NCBI GenBank assembly: GCA_041661665.1
Contig: JBAZTW010000011.1
Coordinates: 1-57,268, forward strand
Length of the DNA stretch: 57,268 nt
Origin: GWC2-45-44 sp041661665
Lineage (GTDB): Bacteria; Planctomycetota; Phycisphaerae; Sedimentisphaerales; UBA12454
Direction: 5' to 3'
The notes under the pieces are model-generated. The model made no database searches and was not told the DNA's origin. It saw only the letters and a list, made by a program, of their open reading frames with translations. Position numbers and translations under genes: made by a program. This document shows positions 8,883-17,473 of this stretch, one piece after another. Every line of letters begins with the position of its first letter. Position 1 is the stretch's first letter.

Positions 8883-9338
8883 ATGAAAGCACAAAGAAAA
8901 GGCGTTACGCTTATTGAGATGCTGGTTGTTGTGCTTATCATCGCGGCGATGGTGTTTGTCGCAGTGCCGAGATTCAGTATGGCAACTGCCAATGCCGGCA
9001 GCGCACAGACGGCTGCGGAAAAAATTTCCGCGGGTATAAGATATACTCGAAGTCTTGCCATATCCAATGCGGCAACAAATACCCATGGATTTAGTCTTAA
9101 TATGACAGGCTCGGGCAGTTATACCGGATTTCAAATCGTGAGCCTCAGCAGCGGCAGCGTCGTTAAAACAGAGACTATCAACCAGAATGCAACCTGCACC
9201 GGCGCAAATGACTTCAGGTTTGGGCCGCTTGGAAACAGACTTATTGACAGCGACAGCCTGGTAGTCAGCGGGGGCGGTAAAACTCTCAATGTTGCCGTTG
9301 TATCCGCGACAGGAATGGTGAAATGTCAGCAGCAATAA
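8883..9338 (+). CDS. Minor pseudopilin, GspH/FimT-like
   Basis: A 151-residue prepilin with leader MKAQRKG, then V8-T-L-I-E12 and a hydrophobic helix; cleavage after Gly7 is expected. The mature start is Val rather than the usual Phe. The C-terminal body is a beta-rich GspH-like domain with a GxGSYTGFQIVSL segment and FRFGPLGNRL near residue 112. Minor pseudopilins form the tip that initiates assembly. AAGG lies about seven bases upstream of ATG 8883. The last 16 bases overlap the next gene, so translation is coupled. Confidence 0.88.
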   Translation: MKAQRKGVTLIEMLVVVLIIAAMVFVAVPRFSMATANAGSAQTAAEKISAGIRYTRSLAISNAATNTHGFSLNMTGSGSYTGFQIVSLSSGSVVKTETINQNATCTGANDFRFGPLGNRLIDSDSLVVSGGGKTLNVAVVSATGMVKCQQQ

Positions 9339-9736
9339 AAAATAAAAGAAAATTTAGAGGCGGCTTTACGCTCACCGAAGCGGTCGTCGCGGCGGCGTTG
9401 CTGCTGGTTGCGATGGTTCCGATTTTAAAAGCTCTTACGCAGGCGAATCTTAATTCTGTTATCATAGAAAGAAGAACGCAAAGCCTCTGTCTGGCACAGG
9501 GAAAACTCAATGATATCAAGGCACGCTCCATTTACGGTTTTGACGCTATTTCTTCGCAGAGTAACGAAGTTTTAGCAGGCTCGTATCTTTGCAATACCGC
9601 TATCGGCGGCAGCGGATACCTCAAGACCGTCAGCGTTTCGGTCGGTATGGATGTGAACCAAAACAGCATCCTCGGCAGCGACGAAATAGAGGTCGTGCTG
9701 CAAAGCCAGATAGCCAAAAGGCAGCCGCTGGACTAA
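9323..9736 (+). CDS. Minor pseudopilin, GspI/PilV-like
   Basis: A 137-residue prepilin with a 14-residue basic leader ending in Gly-Gly, then F15-T-L-T-E19 and a hydrophobic helix (AVVAAALLLVAMVPI). The body has the GspI/PilV-like phrase QSLCLAQGKLNDIKA near residue 52. AGGA lies 11 bases upstream inside the preceding gene, which it overlaps by 16 bases. Its stop codon overlaps by three bases the stop of the convergent beta-mannosidase gene, so the last codons are shared between two genes on opposite strands. A minor pseudopilin of the tip complex is the likely role. Confidence 0.85.
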   Translation: MSAAIKNKRKFRGGFTLTEAVVAAALLLVAMVPILKALTQANLNSVIIERRTQSLCLAQGKLNDIKARSIYGFDAISSQSNEVLAGSYLCNTAIGGSGYLKTVSVSVGMDVNQNSILGSDEIEVVLQSQIAKRQPLD

Positions 9737-12213
9737 ATAGAAAATATTGAATTCACGGAAGTAAAAATTATTTTTTGTTTTAAATCGTCGATTACTTCAT
9801 TTGTTTTTATTTTTACAGTCTTAGTTTCACCTGTAAGCAAATCAAAAAAGTTATCGCTTAAATCCGCATCGAAAGGCAAATCAATATAAAGGTCTTTGAC
9901 TGCGCAGGCAGGAGTTAAATTCAAAAGCCAGTTAAGGTCATCAACGCGTTCGGTCTGAATGTTTATTTTCTGCACAGGCCAGTCGATATATTTATCAGGA
10001 TGATAAAAGAAACTGTTTTCCGCTATAATGCCATCGGCGTTCTCAATCGTGGAATATAAATAGGCGGCTGTCCCTATTTTTTTAATTTCTACAAAAGACT
10101 GCGGCAGGGTAATTGTTGAAATTCCCGACGGGCTTGCGGAGACAGGTCTTTGAAATTCGTCGAGCGTTTTCAGATTCAGGTCGATGAGCCGACAGGTGAA
10201 AAGGCCAGTAAATGGCGAAGAGGAATGATTGATTATTGAAGCAGTTGAATTTTGCGGTTGAATAGTTGTGATTACGGGAGCGAAAAATCTTTTTGTGTAA
10301 TAATATAATGCCTTCGGTCTTAACTGATAATCCAGACACGACCAGCTAATCGAGGGGCAGCAGTCGTTGAACTGCCAATACAACGCGCCGCTGTTGATTT
10401 TGGAATTTGTGCGGAGATGCTCGACATTTTTCTTAATCGCTCTGGCCTGAGTAATCTGCGACAGATATATAAATTCGTCAAGCGTCGCGACAGGGCGGAA
10501 AAACTCATTTATGTAGTGATGCAGTCTTTGAGTGCCGTTTGGCTGATAATCGTGTTTTTCAATTTCCCAGGAGGCAGGGTGCAGTTTTTCGTTCTGGACG
10601 AAACTTTTCAATGTTTTTTTATCCGGCATTCCCTGGAATCCAAATTCACTTACAAACCGCGGTATTTGTTTATAGTAGTCGTCGCTTGGTTTTGCGCCTG
10701 ACCAGACTTCCCACTGATGGGTGGTGCCCGTTGATGGTTCGTTTGGATTTTTGGCAGCTCCAAGAGGCGTAGATGTTATATAATCACGGTCAGGGTCAAG
10801 CTCGGCAGCGATTTGCGGCAGCAGTTTATGGTAGATATCTCTGCCGTAAAACTTTTTGCTTTTGCCTAACCAGCCGTTTGCGTACATCCAGTCGATTTCA
10901 TTGTTGCCGCACCAGATTACAAGCGATGGGTGATTTCTAAGTCTTATTATATTTTGTGCCGCTTCGATTTTTACCGCTTCGGTGAACCATTCGCGGTCTG
11001 GATAGTATGCGCAGGCAAATGGGAAATCCTGCCAGGTCATTATGCCGAGCCTGTCGCAGATATTGTAGAAGGCATCTGTTTCATAAATTCCGCCGCCCCA
11101 GACGCGGAGGATATTTATATTCGCATCTTTGGCCGCGATGAGCAGTCTTTCGTAGTCGGCCTCTGTGGTTGAGCCGATAAAGAGCGATGCCGGTATCCAC
11201 GCTGCTCCGCGAGCATAAATCGGCTGACCGTTGACGATAAACTGGAAGGGGCTGCCGAATTCGTCGGGCGACTGATTTATTTGAACCGTTCTTATGCCAA
11301 ACGAGTTGGTCGTTGTCTGGGTTTGTTCGCCGGCGATGACAAGCTCTGTTTTGAGTGTATAAATAGGCTGGCTGCCGTAACCGGCAGGAAACCAGATTGC
11401 CGGATTTTTGATTTTTAACACCGTTGATATTTTTTTATCGCTGCCGCTGAAATCAAGTTCCCCTTCGGCGGCGATTTTTCCTGTGGAATCAAAAATCACA
11501 AGTTTGCAGGATGCAGGGTCTGTTTCGACAAATTTTTCTATTTGCGCGGATATTTTTATATCCGCCGCATTTGCGTCGGCGTTTATGGTTCTGATATGAA
11601 CATCGCTGATTTTTCCAGATTTAAAACCTTCGATTTTTACCAATTGCCATATTCCGCATCCGGGCAGGCGTGGAGCCCAGTCCCATCCGAACTGGCATTG
11701 AGCCTTGCGAACATAAGCTCTTTGCGCAAACGAGCAGGTGTCTTCGGACAGTTTGCCGAAGCGATTCATTAACCGGCTGCCATTCTCCAATGCCGATTCG
11801 CATTTTACAAGAAGGCGGTTATCTTTTTCCTTGAGCAGATTTTTGACATCAAATTGAAACGAGCGGAACATATTTTCTGTTCGTCCGATGAGTTTATCAT
11901 TGAGCCAGATTTGACAGAAGGTGTCCAAGCCTGCAAAGATAATATCTATTTTATCGAGGTTTAGCAATTCTTCCGGGCAATCGAAAAACTTTTGAAAGAG
12001 CCACGCCTTTTCGCTTGGCCACAGAAAATCCTGCGGATTAGCCCGCAAGTCAAAGAGGTTAATTTTTTCAGATTTGACCAAGCAATCGTAAATTGAACTC
12101 GGCACTGTGCAATCGAGCCAGTCCGATTTGTCGAGGTCTCGCATCCTGCGTGCAGAATCAGGATATTCTTTGTACTGCCATTTGCCGTTGAGTTCTAAAG
12201 TCTGTTTTTTCAT
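9733..12213 (-). CDS. Beta-mannosidase, glycoside hydrolase family 2
   Basis: An 826-residue GH2 enzyme expected to release beta-linked mannose from the non-reducing ends of mannans or N-glycan cores. Domain order: sugar-binding jelly roll (1-190), immunoglobulin-like domain (195-310), TIM barrel (about 315-640), C-terminal beta domains. The acid/base is Glu439 in WCGNNEIDW and the nucleophile Glu523 in RFVSEFGFQG. The phrases LRVWGGGIYE (369-378) and WDWAPRLPGCGIW (177-189) are typical of beta-mannosidases. No signal peptide is visible, so it is probably cytoplasmic. It lies inverted in the middle of the pseudopilus operon, with its stop overlapping that of the GspI-like gene and its start divergent from the large pseudopilin. 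Its role is probably unrelated to pilus assembly, but it may serve the same glycan diet as the locus at 44-57 kb. Confidence 0.9.
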   Translation of the reverse strand: MKKQTLELNGKWQYKEYPDSARRMRDLDKSDWLDCTVPSSIYDCLVKSEKINLFDLRANPQDFLWPSEKAWLFQKFFDCPEELLNLDKIDIIFAGLDTFCQIWLNDKLIGRTENMFRSFQFDVKNLLKEKDNRLLVKCESALENGSRLMNRFGKLSEDTCSFAQRAYVRKAQCQFGWDWAPRLPGCGIWQLVKIEGFKSGKISDVHIRTINADANAADIKISAQIEKFVETDPASCKLVIFDSTGKIAAEGELDFSGSDKKISTVLKIKNPAIWFPAGYGSQPIYTLKTELVIAGEQTQTTTNSFGIRTVQINQSPDEFGSPFQFIVNGQPIYARGAAWIPASLFIGSTTEADYERLLIAAKDANINILRVWGGGIYETDAFYNICDRLGIMTWQDFPFACAYYPDREWFTEAVKIEAAQNIIRLRNHPSLVIWCGNNEIDWMYANGWLGKSKKFYGRDIYHKLLPQIAAELDPDRDYITSTPLGAAKNPNEPSTGTTHQWEVWSGAKPSDDYYKQIPRFVSEFGFQGMPDKKTLKSFVQNEKLHPASWEIEKHDYQPNGTQRLHHYINEFFRPVATLDEFIYLSQITQARAIKKNVEHLRTNSKINSGALYWQFNDCCPSISWSCLDYQLRPKALYYYTKRFFAPVITTIQPQNSTASIINHSSSPFTGLFTCRLIDLNLKTLDEFQRPVSASPSGISTITLPQSFVEIKKIGTAAYLYSTIENADGIIAENSFFYHPDKYIDWPVQKINIQTERVDDLNWLLNLTPACAVKDLYIDLPFDADLSDNFFDLLTGETKTVKIKTNEVIDDLKQKIIFTSVNSIFSI

Positions 12214-12401
12214 AAACGGATTTTAACAGAAAATTAGAGAATAGGGAATAGGGTTTAGGGGATAGTGTACGAAAAGAAAAATTATCGGACGTTTGTTATT
12301 GTGCAAATGCGGTATGGTCTTTTTTGCAGTGAAAAGCGGGTTCTGGGTTATTACAAGCGGTTTATAAGCCGATATTCTAAAAGGATTAAGGTGTAGATAT
12401 T

Positions 12402-14789
12402 GTGTATATGCGTAGAATAAAAAATAAAACGGCTTTTAGTCTCGTAGAATTGCTGCTGGCATTTGCGATTATTGTAATCGTCTTCGCAGCGGTTGTGCCG
12501 CAGTTCCGCGCAATTAGAAACAGTTGGGCGACAACCGAAGCCGGCGCATCTATTATTCAAAACGGCAGGGTTCTTGCCGAGCATTTTTCCAGAAACATTT
12601 CAGCGGCAAAACGCATCATCAGCGTAAGCGGCAGCGAAAATACAAATGGTTATATAACTTTTGAAGATAACGCAGGCGGCACAAAGCGTTATATGCTGTC
12701 GGGCGGATATATCGTTTTCGGCGATGTCGGAAGCGAAGCACAATTAGCCGGGCCTGTCAGCAGTTTTAAAATCGCCTGTTATTCACTCGAAGATTTCTCG
12801 ACTCCCGCAACCGATGTCAATGATATCCGGTTAGTAAAGTTTGAGACAAATTTCCCAAACGACAACGCAATGGGCAGCAGCAAAGTATTTCAGTCGGAAG
12901 TCTTCATACAGACGAACAATCAGCAGGGGTTGTGCTGGTCGAATATGGATATTGGTTCTGTGGCGGCAACAGGCAGCGCAACATCGTCAAGCTGCGGCTG
13001 GACTATAAAAGCTTCAGGTACAGACATCTGGGATAACTCTGATGAATTTCACTATGTTTATCAGTCGCTAAGTGGTAATGGGCAAATCATAGCCCGCGTT
13101 TCCAGCGTAAGCAATACAAATTCATGGGCAAAAGCAGGCGTAATGATTCGCGAGACGCTGACGGCAACTTCAAAACACGCTATGATGGTCGTTACACCCG
13201 GCAATGGCACCGCCTTTCAGCGGCGAACAAGCACAGGCAGCAGCAGCGACCATACGGCGGGCAGCGGCGTTACCGCTCCATACTGGGTAAAACTTGTTCG
13301 TTCCGGCGACACCTTTAGCGGCTACGAATCTCCGGACGGCTCATCATGGACATTTGTCGACAGCGTTGATATAAGTATGGCGACAAATGTTTATATAGGT
13401 ATGGCTGTTACCAGCCACAGCGATGGAGTTCTCTGCACCGCTGTAATTGACAGCATCTCTTCTTCCGGCGTGATGTATGAGAATTTTAGCTGGGCAAAGG
13501 CGGCATCCGATGCTGCATTATTACCAATTAACACTCCCGCTAATGTAAGCGAGGGCGATTTACTCATCGCATCGGTCGCCACAGACGGCACTACATCGCT
13601 GACCTCTCCGTCGGGCTGGACACCGATTAATCAGGGCAGCGATACTGCCGGTCAGGTAACATTGGGAGCGTGGTGGAAACTTGCAGCCGCTTCTGAACCT
13701 TCAAGTCATACTTTTACCTGGACTGGCGGCAATCAGCAGGCGTACGGCTGGATAATGAGATTCACCGGCCACGACTCCGGCTCTCCAATTAACAATTGGT
13801 CGTATGGCAGCGATTCATCAGCTTCTCCGATTAGTCCTGCGGTTACAACCACAGCGGGAAATTGTATGATTCTTCGTTTGGGAGCGTTTGACCAAAATGA
13901 CATAACATTTGGCTATCCTGGTCTTGTCGGCCATACAGCGATTACTATGGATACAAGCGGCAACAGCACAGCAGGGGCAGTTACATATCAGGGGTTTGGC
14001 GAAGGCAAGCAGACCGGTAACTTAAGCAATGTTACTGTTTTGAAACCGACAGGGACAAGTTCAGGAGATTTGTTAATCGCAGCGGTTGCAACAGATGGCA
14101 GCACGTCGGCCACTATTTCGGCACCGGCCGGCTGGACATTACTTAACCGCGGCAGCGACTCCGGCAATAAGATGACATTGGGCATCTGGTGGAAACTGGC
14201 TGGCACTTCGGAACCGGCCAGCTATATATATACCTGGACCGGCAATGAACAGGCTTATGGCTGGATAATGCGATTTACAGGCCACAACCCAACCACGCCT
14301 ATAAATGCCTGGGGATTCCAGCAGGGCGCTGCTACTGACAAGACGCCGCCCTGTCCATCGGTTACTACGACGGTTGCCAATAGTATGATTGTCCGAATAG
14401 GCGGTTTTGACCTTCATTCTATTAATATCAATAATCCGGGTTTGGCAGGTCATACAGCAATTACAATGGATGAAAGCGCAGGTAATGCCAACTCCTGTTC
14501 AGGCGGTGCAGGGTGGAAACAGCAGTCAGACATTGGCATCAGCGGTGTCGTTGACTTTACGCTTACCGGAGCCCAGCGATTCAGGACTTTTACAATTGCG
14601 ATAGCGCCATCGCCGGCGGCCGGCACAGTTTCCGGCGGTGCGGGATATATTAAACAGTTGTCAATCGGCGACAGTGGAACATCTAATTTTACGCTCGGCT
14701 CGGCTAATGAGGCAAGAACGCTTACGATAGCGGTAAAGCCTGCGGACAGCGGGCGCTGCGATTGCGGCGACGGCCAGTTGAAACCATAA
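12402..14789 (+). CDS. Giant minor pseudopilin with lectin-like domains (PilW/GspJ position)
   Basis: A 795-residue protein with a prepilin N-terminus: basic leader, then Ala11/F12-S-L-V-E16 and a hydrophobic helix to about 32. GspJ/PilW proteins normally have about 200-350 residues. Residues 40-170 look like an ordinary minor-pseudopilin body. From about 175 to 350 follows a jelly-roll domain resembling DUF1349/concanavalin-like modules (KAGVMIRET, TAPYWVKLVRSGDTF). Two repeats of about 170 residues then start near 375 and 545, sharing GDLLIAxVATDG, GWTxxNxGSD, WWKLA and YGWIMRFTGH. Two short tail modules begin GGAG and contain RTxTIA. The start is GTG 12402 (TAAGGTG eight bases upstream); ATG 12408 is an alternative. 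It fills the GspJ slot and may expose a glycan-binding adhesin at the pseudopilus tip (inference). Confidence 0.85.
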   Translation: MYMRRIKNKTAFSLVELLLAFAIIVIVFAAVVPQFRAIRNSWATTEAGASIIQNGRVLAEHFSRNISAAKRIISVSGSENTNGYITFEDNAGGTKRYMLSGGYIVFGDVGSEAQLAGPVSSFKIACYSLEDFSTPATDVNDIRLVKFETNFPNDNAMGSSKVFQSEVFIQTNNQQGLCWSNMDIGSVAATGSATSSSCGWTIKASGTDIWDNSDEFHYVYQSLSGNGQIIARVSSVSNTNSWAKAGVMIRETLTATSKHAMMVVTPGNGTAFQRRTSTGSSSDHTAGSGVTAPYWVKLVRSGDTFSGYESPDGSSWTFVDSVDISMATNVYIGMAVTSHSDGVLCTAVIDSISSSGVMYENFSWAKAASDAALLPINTPANVSEGDLLIASVATDGTTSLTSPSGWTPINQGSDTAGQVTLGAWWKLAAASEPSSHTFTWTGGNQQAYGWIMRFTGHDSGSPINNWSYGSDSSASPISPAVTTTAGNCMILRLGAFDQNDITFGYPGLVGHTAITMDTSGNSTAGAVTYQGFGEGKQTGNLSNVTVLKPTGTSSGDLLIAAVATDGSTSATISAPAGWTLLNRGSDSGNKMTLGIWWKLAGTSEPASYIYTWTGNEQAYGWIMRFTGHNPTTPINAWGFQQGAATDKTPPCPSVTTTVANSMIVRIGGFDLHSININNPGLAGHTAITMDESAGNANSCSGGAGWKQQSDIGISGVVDFTLTGAQRFRTFTIAIAPSPAAGTVSGGAGYIKQLSIGDSGTSNFTLGSANEARTLTIAVKPADSGRCDCGDGQLKP

Positions 14790-14799
14790 AATAATTATT

Positions 14800-15192
14800 A
14801 TGAAAAAAGAAATAAAAAATAACGGTTCAGTTCTGGTGGTTGTGGTTTTTGCCATAGCATTGCTGACGGCTTTTGTGGCCGGTATGCTCCAGCTTAATGC
14901 CGAGCAGACTCAGCTTATGCGAAATGAAGTTTATGCCGCCCAGGCGCAGGCAATCGCTGAAGCCGGTATGGCCGATGCATTTTCTCAGCTTCGGAGTAAT
15001 TCGAGCTGGACGAGCGGATATACGAATAAAAGTTTCGGCGGCGGCTCTTACACTGTTACGGTGGGGGATTCCAACGTCATTTCAACCGGAACATCCGCGC
15101 AGGGTTTCGCATCGAGAATACAGGCGGACATTACAATAGGCGGCAGCAGTCCTTATATTATACGGGTTAATAAATTGAGGATTAACGAATGA
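14800..15192 (+). CDS. PilX/GspK-like minor pilus component
   Basis: A 130-residue protein with the N-terminal pattern of PilX/GspK proteins: KNNGSVLVVVVFAIALLTAF, a single hydrophobic helix (about residues 9-30), then QTQLMRNEVYAAQAQAIAEAG, an amphipathic segment typical of the family. It is much shorter than GspK (about 300 residues) and ends in a small beta-rich domain. The ATG is 11 bases after the stop of the large pseudopilin with no clear Shine-Dalgarno sequence, suggesting translational coupling. Its stop overlaps the next start as ATGA. Likely a tip component. Confidence 0.75.
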   Translation: MKKEIKNNGSVLVVVVFAIALLTAFVAGMLQLNAEQTQLMRNEVYAAQAQAIAEAGMADAFSQLRSNSSWTSGYTNKSFGGGSYTVTVGDSNVISTGTSAQGFASRIQADITIGGSSPYIIRVNKLRINE

Positions 15193-16691
15193 GTATGAAA
15201 GACAAAAAAGTTTTCGGCATAGACATCTGCACAAACTCAGTGAGTTTTGTTCAGTTGGAAAAGACCGGCGGGAAGATTAAATTTCTGAAATGCGCTACTG
15301 TTCCGCTTGCACAGGGCATTGTGCGAGATGGAGTCGTTCAGGACACCTCCGGGCTGCTTGGCGTGATTAAGAGTTTTAATATCACAGGCGTTCTTGGGCA
15401 TATAAACTCTGCTCTGACAATTTGTGCCGAGCCTACACTGCTGCAAATTTTTAATCTGCCGGACTGTTCGCCTGGCGAGGTGAAGAAAATCGTTCAGGAT
15501 GAGGTGAGACAGTACGCAGTTCTGCCGCTGAAAAATATCGAGATGGATTATTGCGGGCTGAAATCGGCGGATTCGCAGGCAAAAAGAGTTCTTGTCGGAG
15601 CGGCACAAAGCGAGCATTTGAATGTTACTGTCAGGGCGTTTGAAAAACACCATATTAATGTCGAAACAATAGAGCCTGCCGTAACAGCTTTTATGCGAGC
15701 GTGCTTTGATAAAGTTATAAGGCCTATGAGCGGGAAAAATATTATGCTTCTGCTTATACGCGATGAAAACCTGACCTTGTGCATATTTAAAAAGCAGAGA
15801 CTTGAATTTCTCAGAACTAAAAAATTTGAATCCGATATTATAAGTTCCGCTCAGCGGGGCATCTGGCTTGGTCGCGATATGGAGTCGGTGATTCAATTTT
15901 ATGAACTTGAGGAGGGCGCAGACGCTCAGCCATGGCGAATAATTGTTTCGGCATTTCCGGACGCCAAAAACAATTCGCAAATAGCCGATGAGCTTAAAAA
16001 AACCACATCCCGGCAGAATGTCGAAATTTCGGCGTTTGATAACAGTATGATGGATATTGAAATCGGGCAAAACGGCCAAGCCGCGATTTCTCCCGTTGCG
16101 GCAGGGGCGGCGATGAAACTGCTCAATGGGAATTCAGCCGGCATAAGCCTTGATTTGATGCCAAGGGAAATCGTTTCAATTAAAAAAGCCAGAAAAGAAA
16201 TGCTTATAATTGTAAATGCCGCGGCCTGTCTTCTTTTGCTTTTGTTTGCTTATATCGCTTTCATAGGCCGCCAGTCAACAGCCGTCGGTCGTGAGGTTTA
16301 TACCCAAAAGCAAAAACAAATTGAAACGAATATGCAGCAGATGATTGAGAACAGAAAAGACATTGACAGCAGACTTGGCGTTATGAAAAATAATCTTTCG
16401 ATTGTGAATAAGGCGGTCGAGGCCAGAAGCTATCATAACTGGGCGAGGCTGCTTTCCGAGCTTGCCAGGAATGTGCCGCAGACGATATTGATACAAAATC
16501 TCCAGGGCAAAGGCGAAAACGTAATAGAAATAGAAGGGCTTGCGACAAATTACGACGCGGTGAACAGCTTTATGAGCAATCTGTCGCAAAACAAAATGAT
16601 AAGCGAAGCTACGCTTGCCGATGCCGGTCAGGACGCCAAATACGGCAGTAAATTTGTAGGCTATAAAATTGTCTGTTCTCTTGCAAAATAA
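15189..16691 (+). CDS. Fused PilM-PilN pilus assembly protein (GspL-like)
   Basis: A 500-residue fusion. Residues 5-310 are an actin-like PilM domain (VFGIDICTNSVSFVQLE at 8-24; PAVTAFMRACFD around 163). Residues 318-500 resemble PilN: the linker LDLMPREI, one transmembrane helix at 338-359, a coiled coil to about 405, and a ferredoxin-like periplasmic domain. In type IV pilus systems PilM and PilN are usually separate, while GspL of type II systems joins equivalent parts; this arrangement supports a type II secretion-like machine. It would link the cytoplasmic ATPase with the periplasm and the secretin. The start overlaps the previous stop (ATGA). Confidence 0.87.
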   Translation: MSMKDKKVFGIDICTNSVSFVQLEKTGGKIKFLKCATVPLAQGIVRDGVVQDTSGLLGVIKSFNITGVLGHINSALTICAEPTLLQIFNLPDCSPGEVKKIVQDEVRQYAVLPLKNIEMDYCGLKSADSQAKRVLVGAAQSEHLNVTVRAFEKHHINVETIEPAVTAFMRACFDKVIRPMSGKNIMLLLIRDENLTLCIFKKQRLEFLRTKKFESDIISSAQRGIWLGRDMESVIQFYELEEGADAQPWRIIVSAFPDAKNNSQIADELKKTTSRQNVEISAFDNSMMDIEIGQNGQAAISPVAAGAAMKLLNGNSAGISLDLMPREIVSIKKARKEMLIIVNAAACLLLLLFAYIAFIGRQSTAVGREVYTQKQKQIETNMQQMIENRKDIDSRLGVMKNNLSIVNKAVEARSYHNWARLLSELARNVPQTILIQNLQGKGENVIEIEGLATNYDAVNSFMSNLSQNKMISEATLADAGQDAKYGSKFVGYKIVCSLAK

Positions 16692-16703
16692 AATATAAGT
16701 AAT

Positions 16704-16839
16704 ACTTTAGCCGATTGTAAAAAAACCGCGTGGGCTTCCTCCTTCGCTAAAGCTACGGAGGACAAGAAGAGCCCACCCTACAAAACTGGATTCCCGCTTT
16801 CGCGGGAATGACAGGTAGTATTTGACACTCGGCTAAAGT
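16704..16839. repeat. Nested palindromic element between pilN and pilO genes
   Basis: An 11-base perfect inverted repeat (ACTTTAGCCGA at 16704-16714, TCGGCTAAAGT at 16829-16839) encloses two further inverted repeats: ACCGCGTGGGC...GCCCACCCTACAAA (16725-16784) and GATTCCCGC-TTTC-GCGGGAATG (16789-16810). The middle unit recurs at 28565-28594. It lies inside an operon and could fold in the mRNA. It carries no gene. Confidence 0.75.
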
Positions 16840-16864
16840 GTTACAAATATAAAGGGTTTTAAAA

Positions 16865-17473
16865 ATGATGAAAAATTTAATCAGATTGCAGGATTTTTCG
16901 CGGAAAAATGTCGCGGCTGTTACGCTTGTTCTGATAGCGGCCATCGCGATATATAACTGGTTTATAACGCCTCATTCAAATTATATTATGGCGGCGGAAA
17001 AGTACACCATTGCCTCCAGGGCTATGGAGAAAACCGGCAAAATAATTGAATCCGAATTAAAGCTCAAACAGAAAAAACTTGACGAGTTTGCCGGACGGTT
17101 TGACTCGGCAAAGCAGGAATTCTTTGACGCTGAAACGGCCAAAACTTTTCTGGCAGGCATTCAGTCTCAAGCTGAAAAGAACAAATGCGTTGTTGACACG
17201 CTGAAATTTTCTCCGGCAAAGCAGATTATAACGGCAGATACAAATAACATCGACATACAGGAATATCAAGTGAATTTGGGCGTTGTCGGTCAATATGCGG
17301 ATATTGTTATGCTTTTGGATTCATTGCAGAACAGAAAACAAAAAGTCTGGATAGATAATATAAAACTTCAGCTTAAGGATGTCTCAACCGGCGAACTTGT
17401 ATGCGATGCCGTGATGAGTTTATACACATTAAAGGTTACGGAGAATATGAACGATGTTAATACACAAAAATAA
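16865..17473 (+). CDS. PilO/GspM-like inner-membrane protein
   Basis: A 202-residue protein with one transmembrane helix at about 17-37, a coiled coil to about 95, and a C-terminal ferredoxin-like domain (residues 100-195; EYQVNLGVVGQYADIVMLLDSL is the PilO-like core). PilO pairs with PilN in the periplasm to align the secretin with the platform. Two adjacent ATGs (16865, 16868) follow AAAGGG. The gene is separated from the PilM-PilN gene by a repeat element and overlaps the secretin by 20 bases. Confidence 0.83.
   Translation: MMKNLIRLQDFSRKNVAAVTLVLIAAIAIYNWFITPHSNYIMAAEKYTIASRAMEKTGKIIESELKLKQKKLDEFAGRFDSAKQEFFDAETAKTFLAGIQSQAEKNKCVVDTLKFSPAKQIITADTNNIDIQEYQVNLGVVGQYADIVMLLDSLQNRKQKVWIDNIKLQLKDVSTGELVCDAVMSLYTLKVTENMNDVNTQK

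Noticed and set aside
15237..16079. Long minus-strand frame of 280 codons
   Set aside because: Antisense shadow of the PilM-PilN gene; composition atypical and no family seen.
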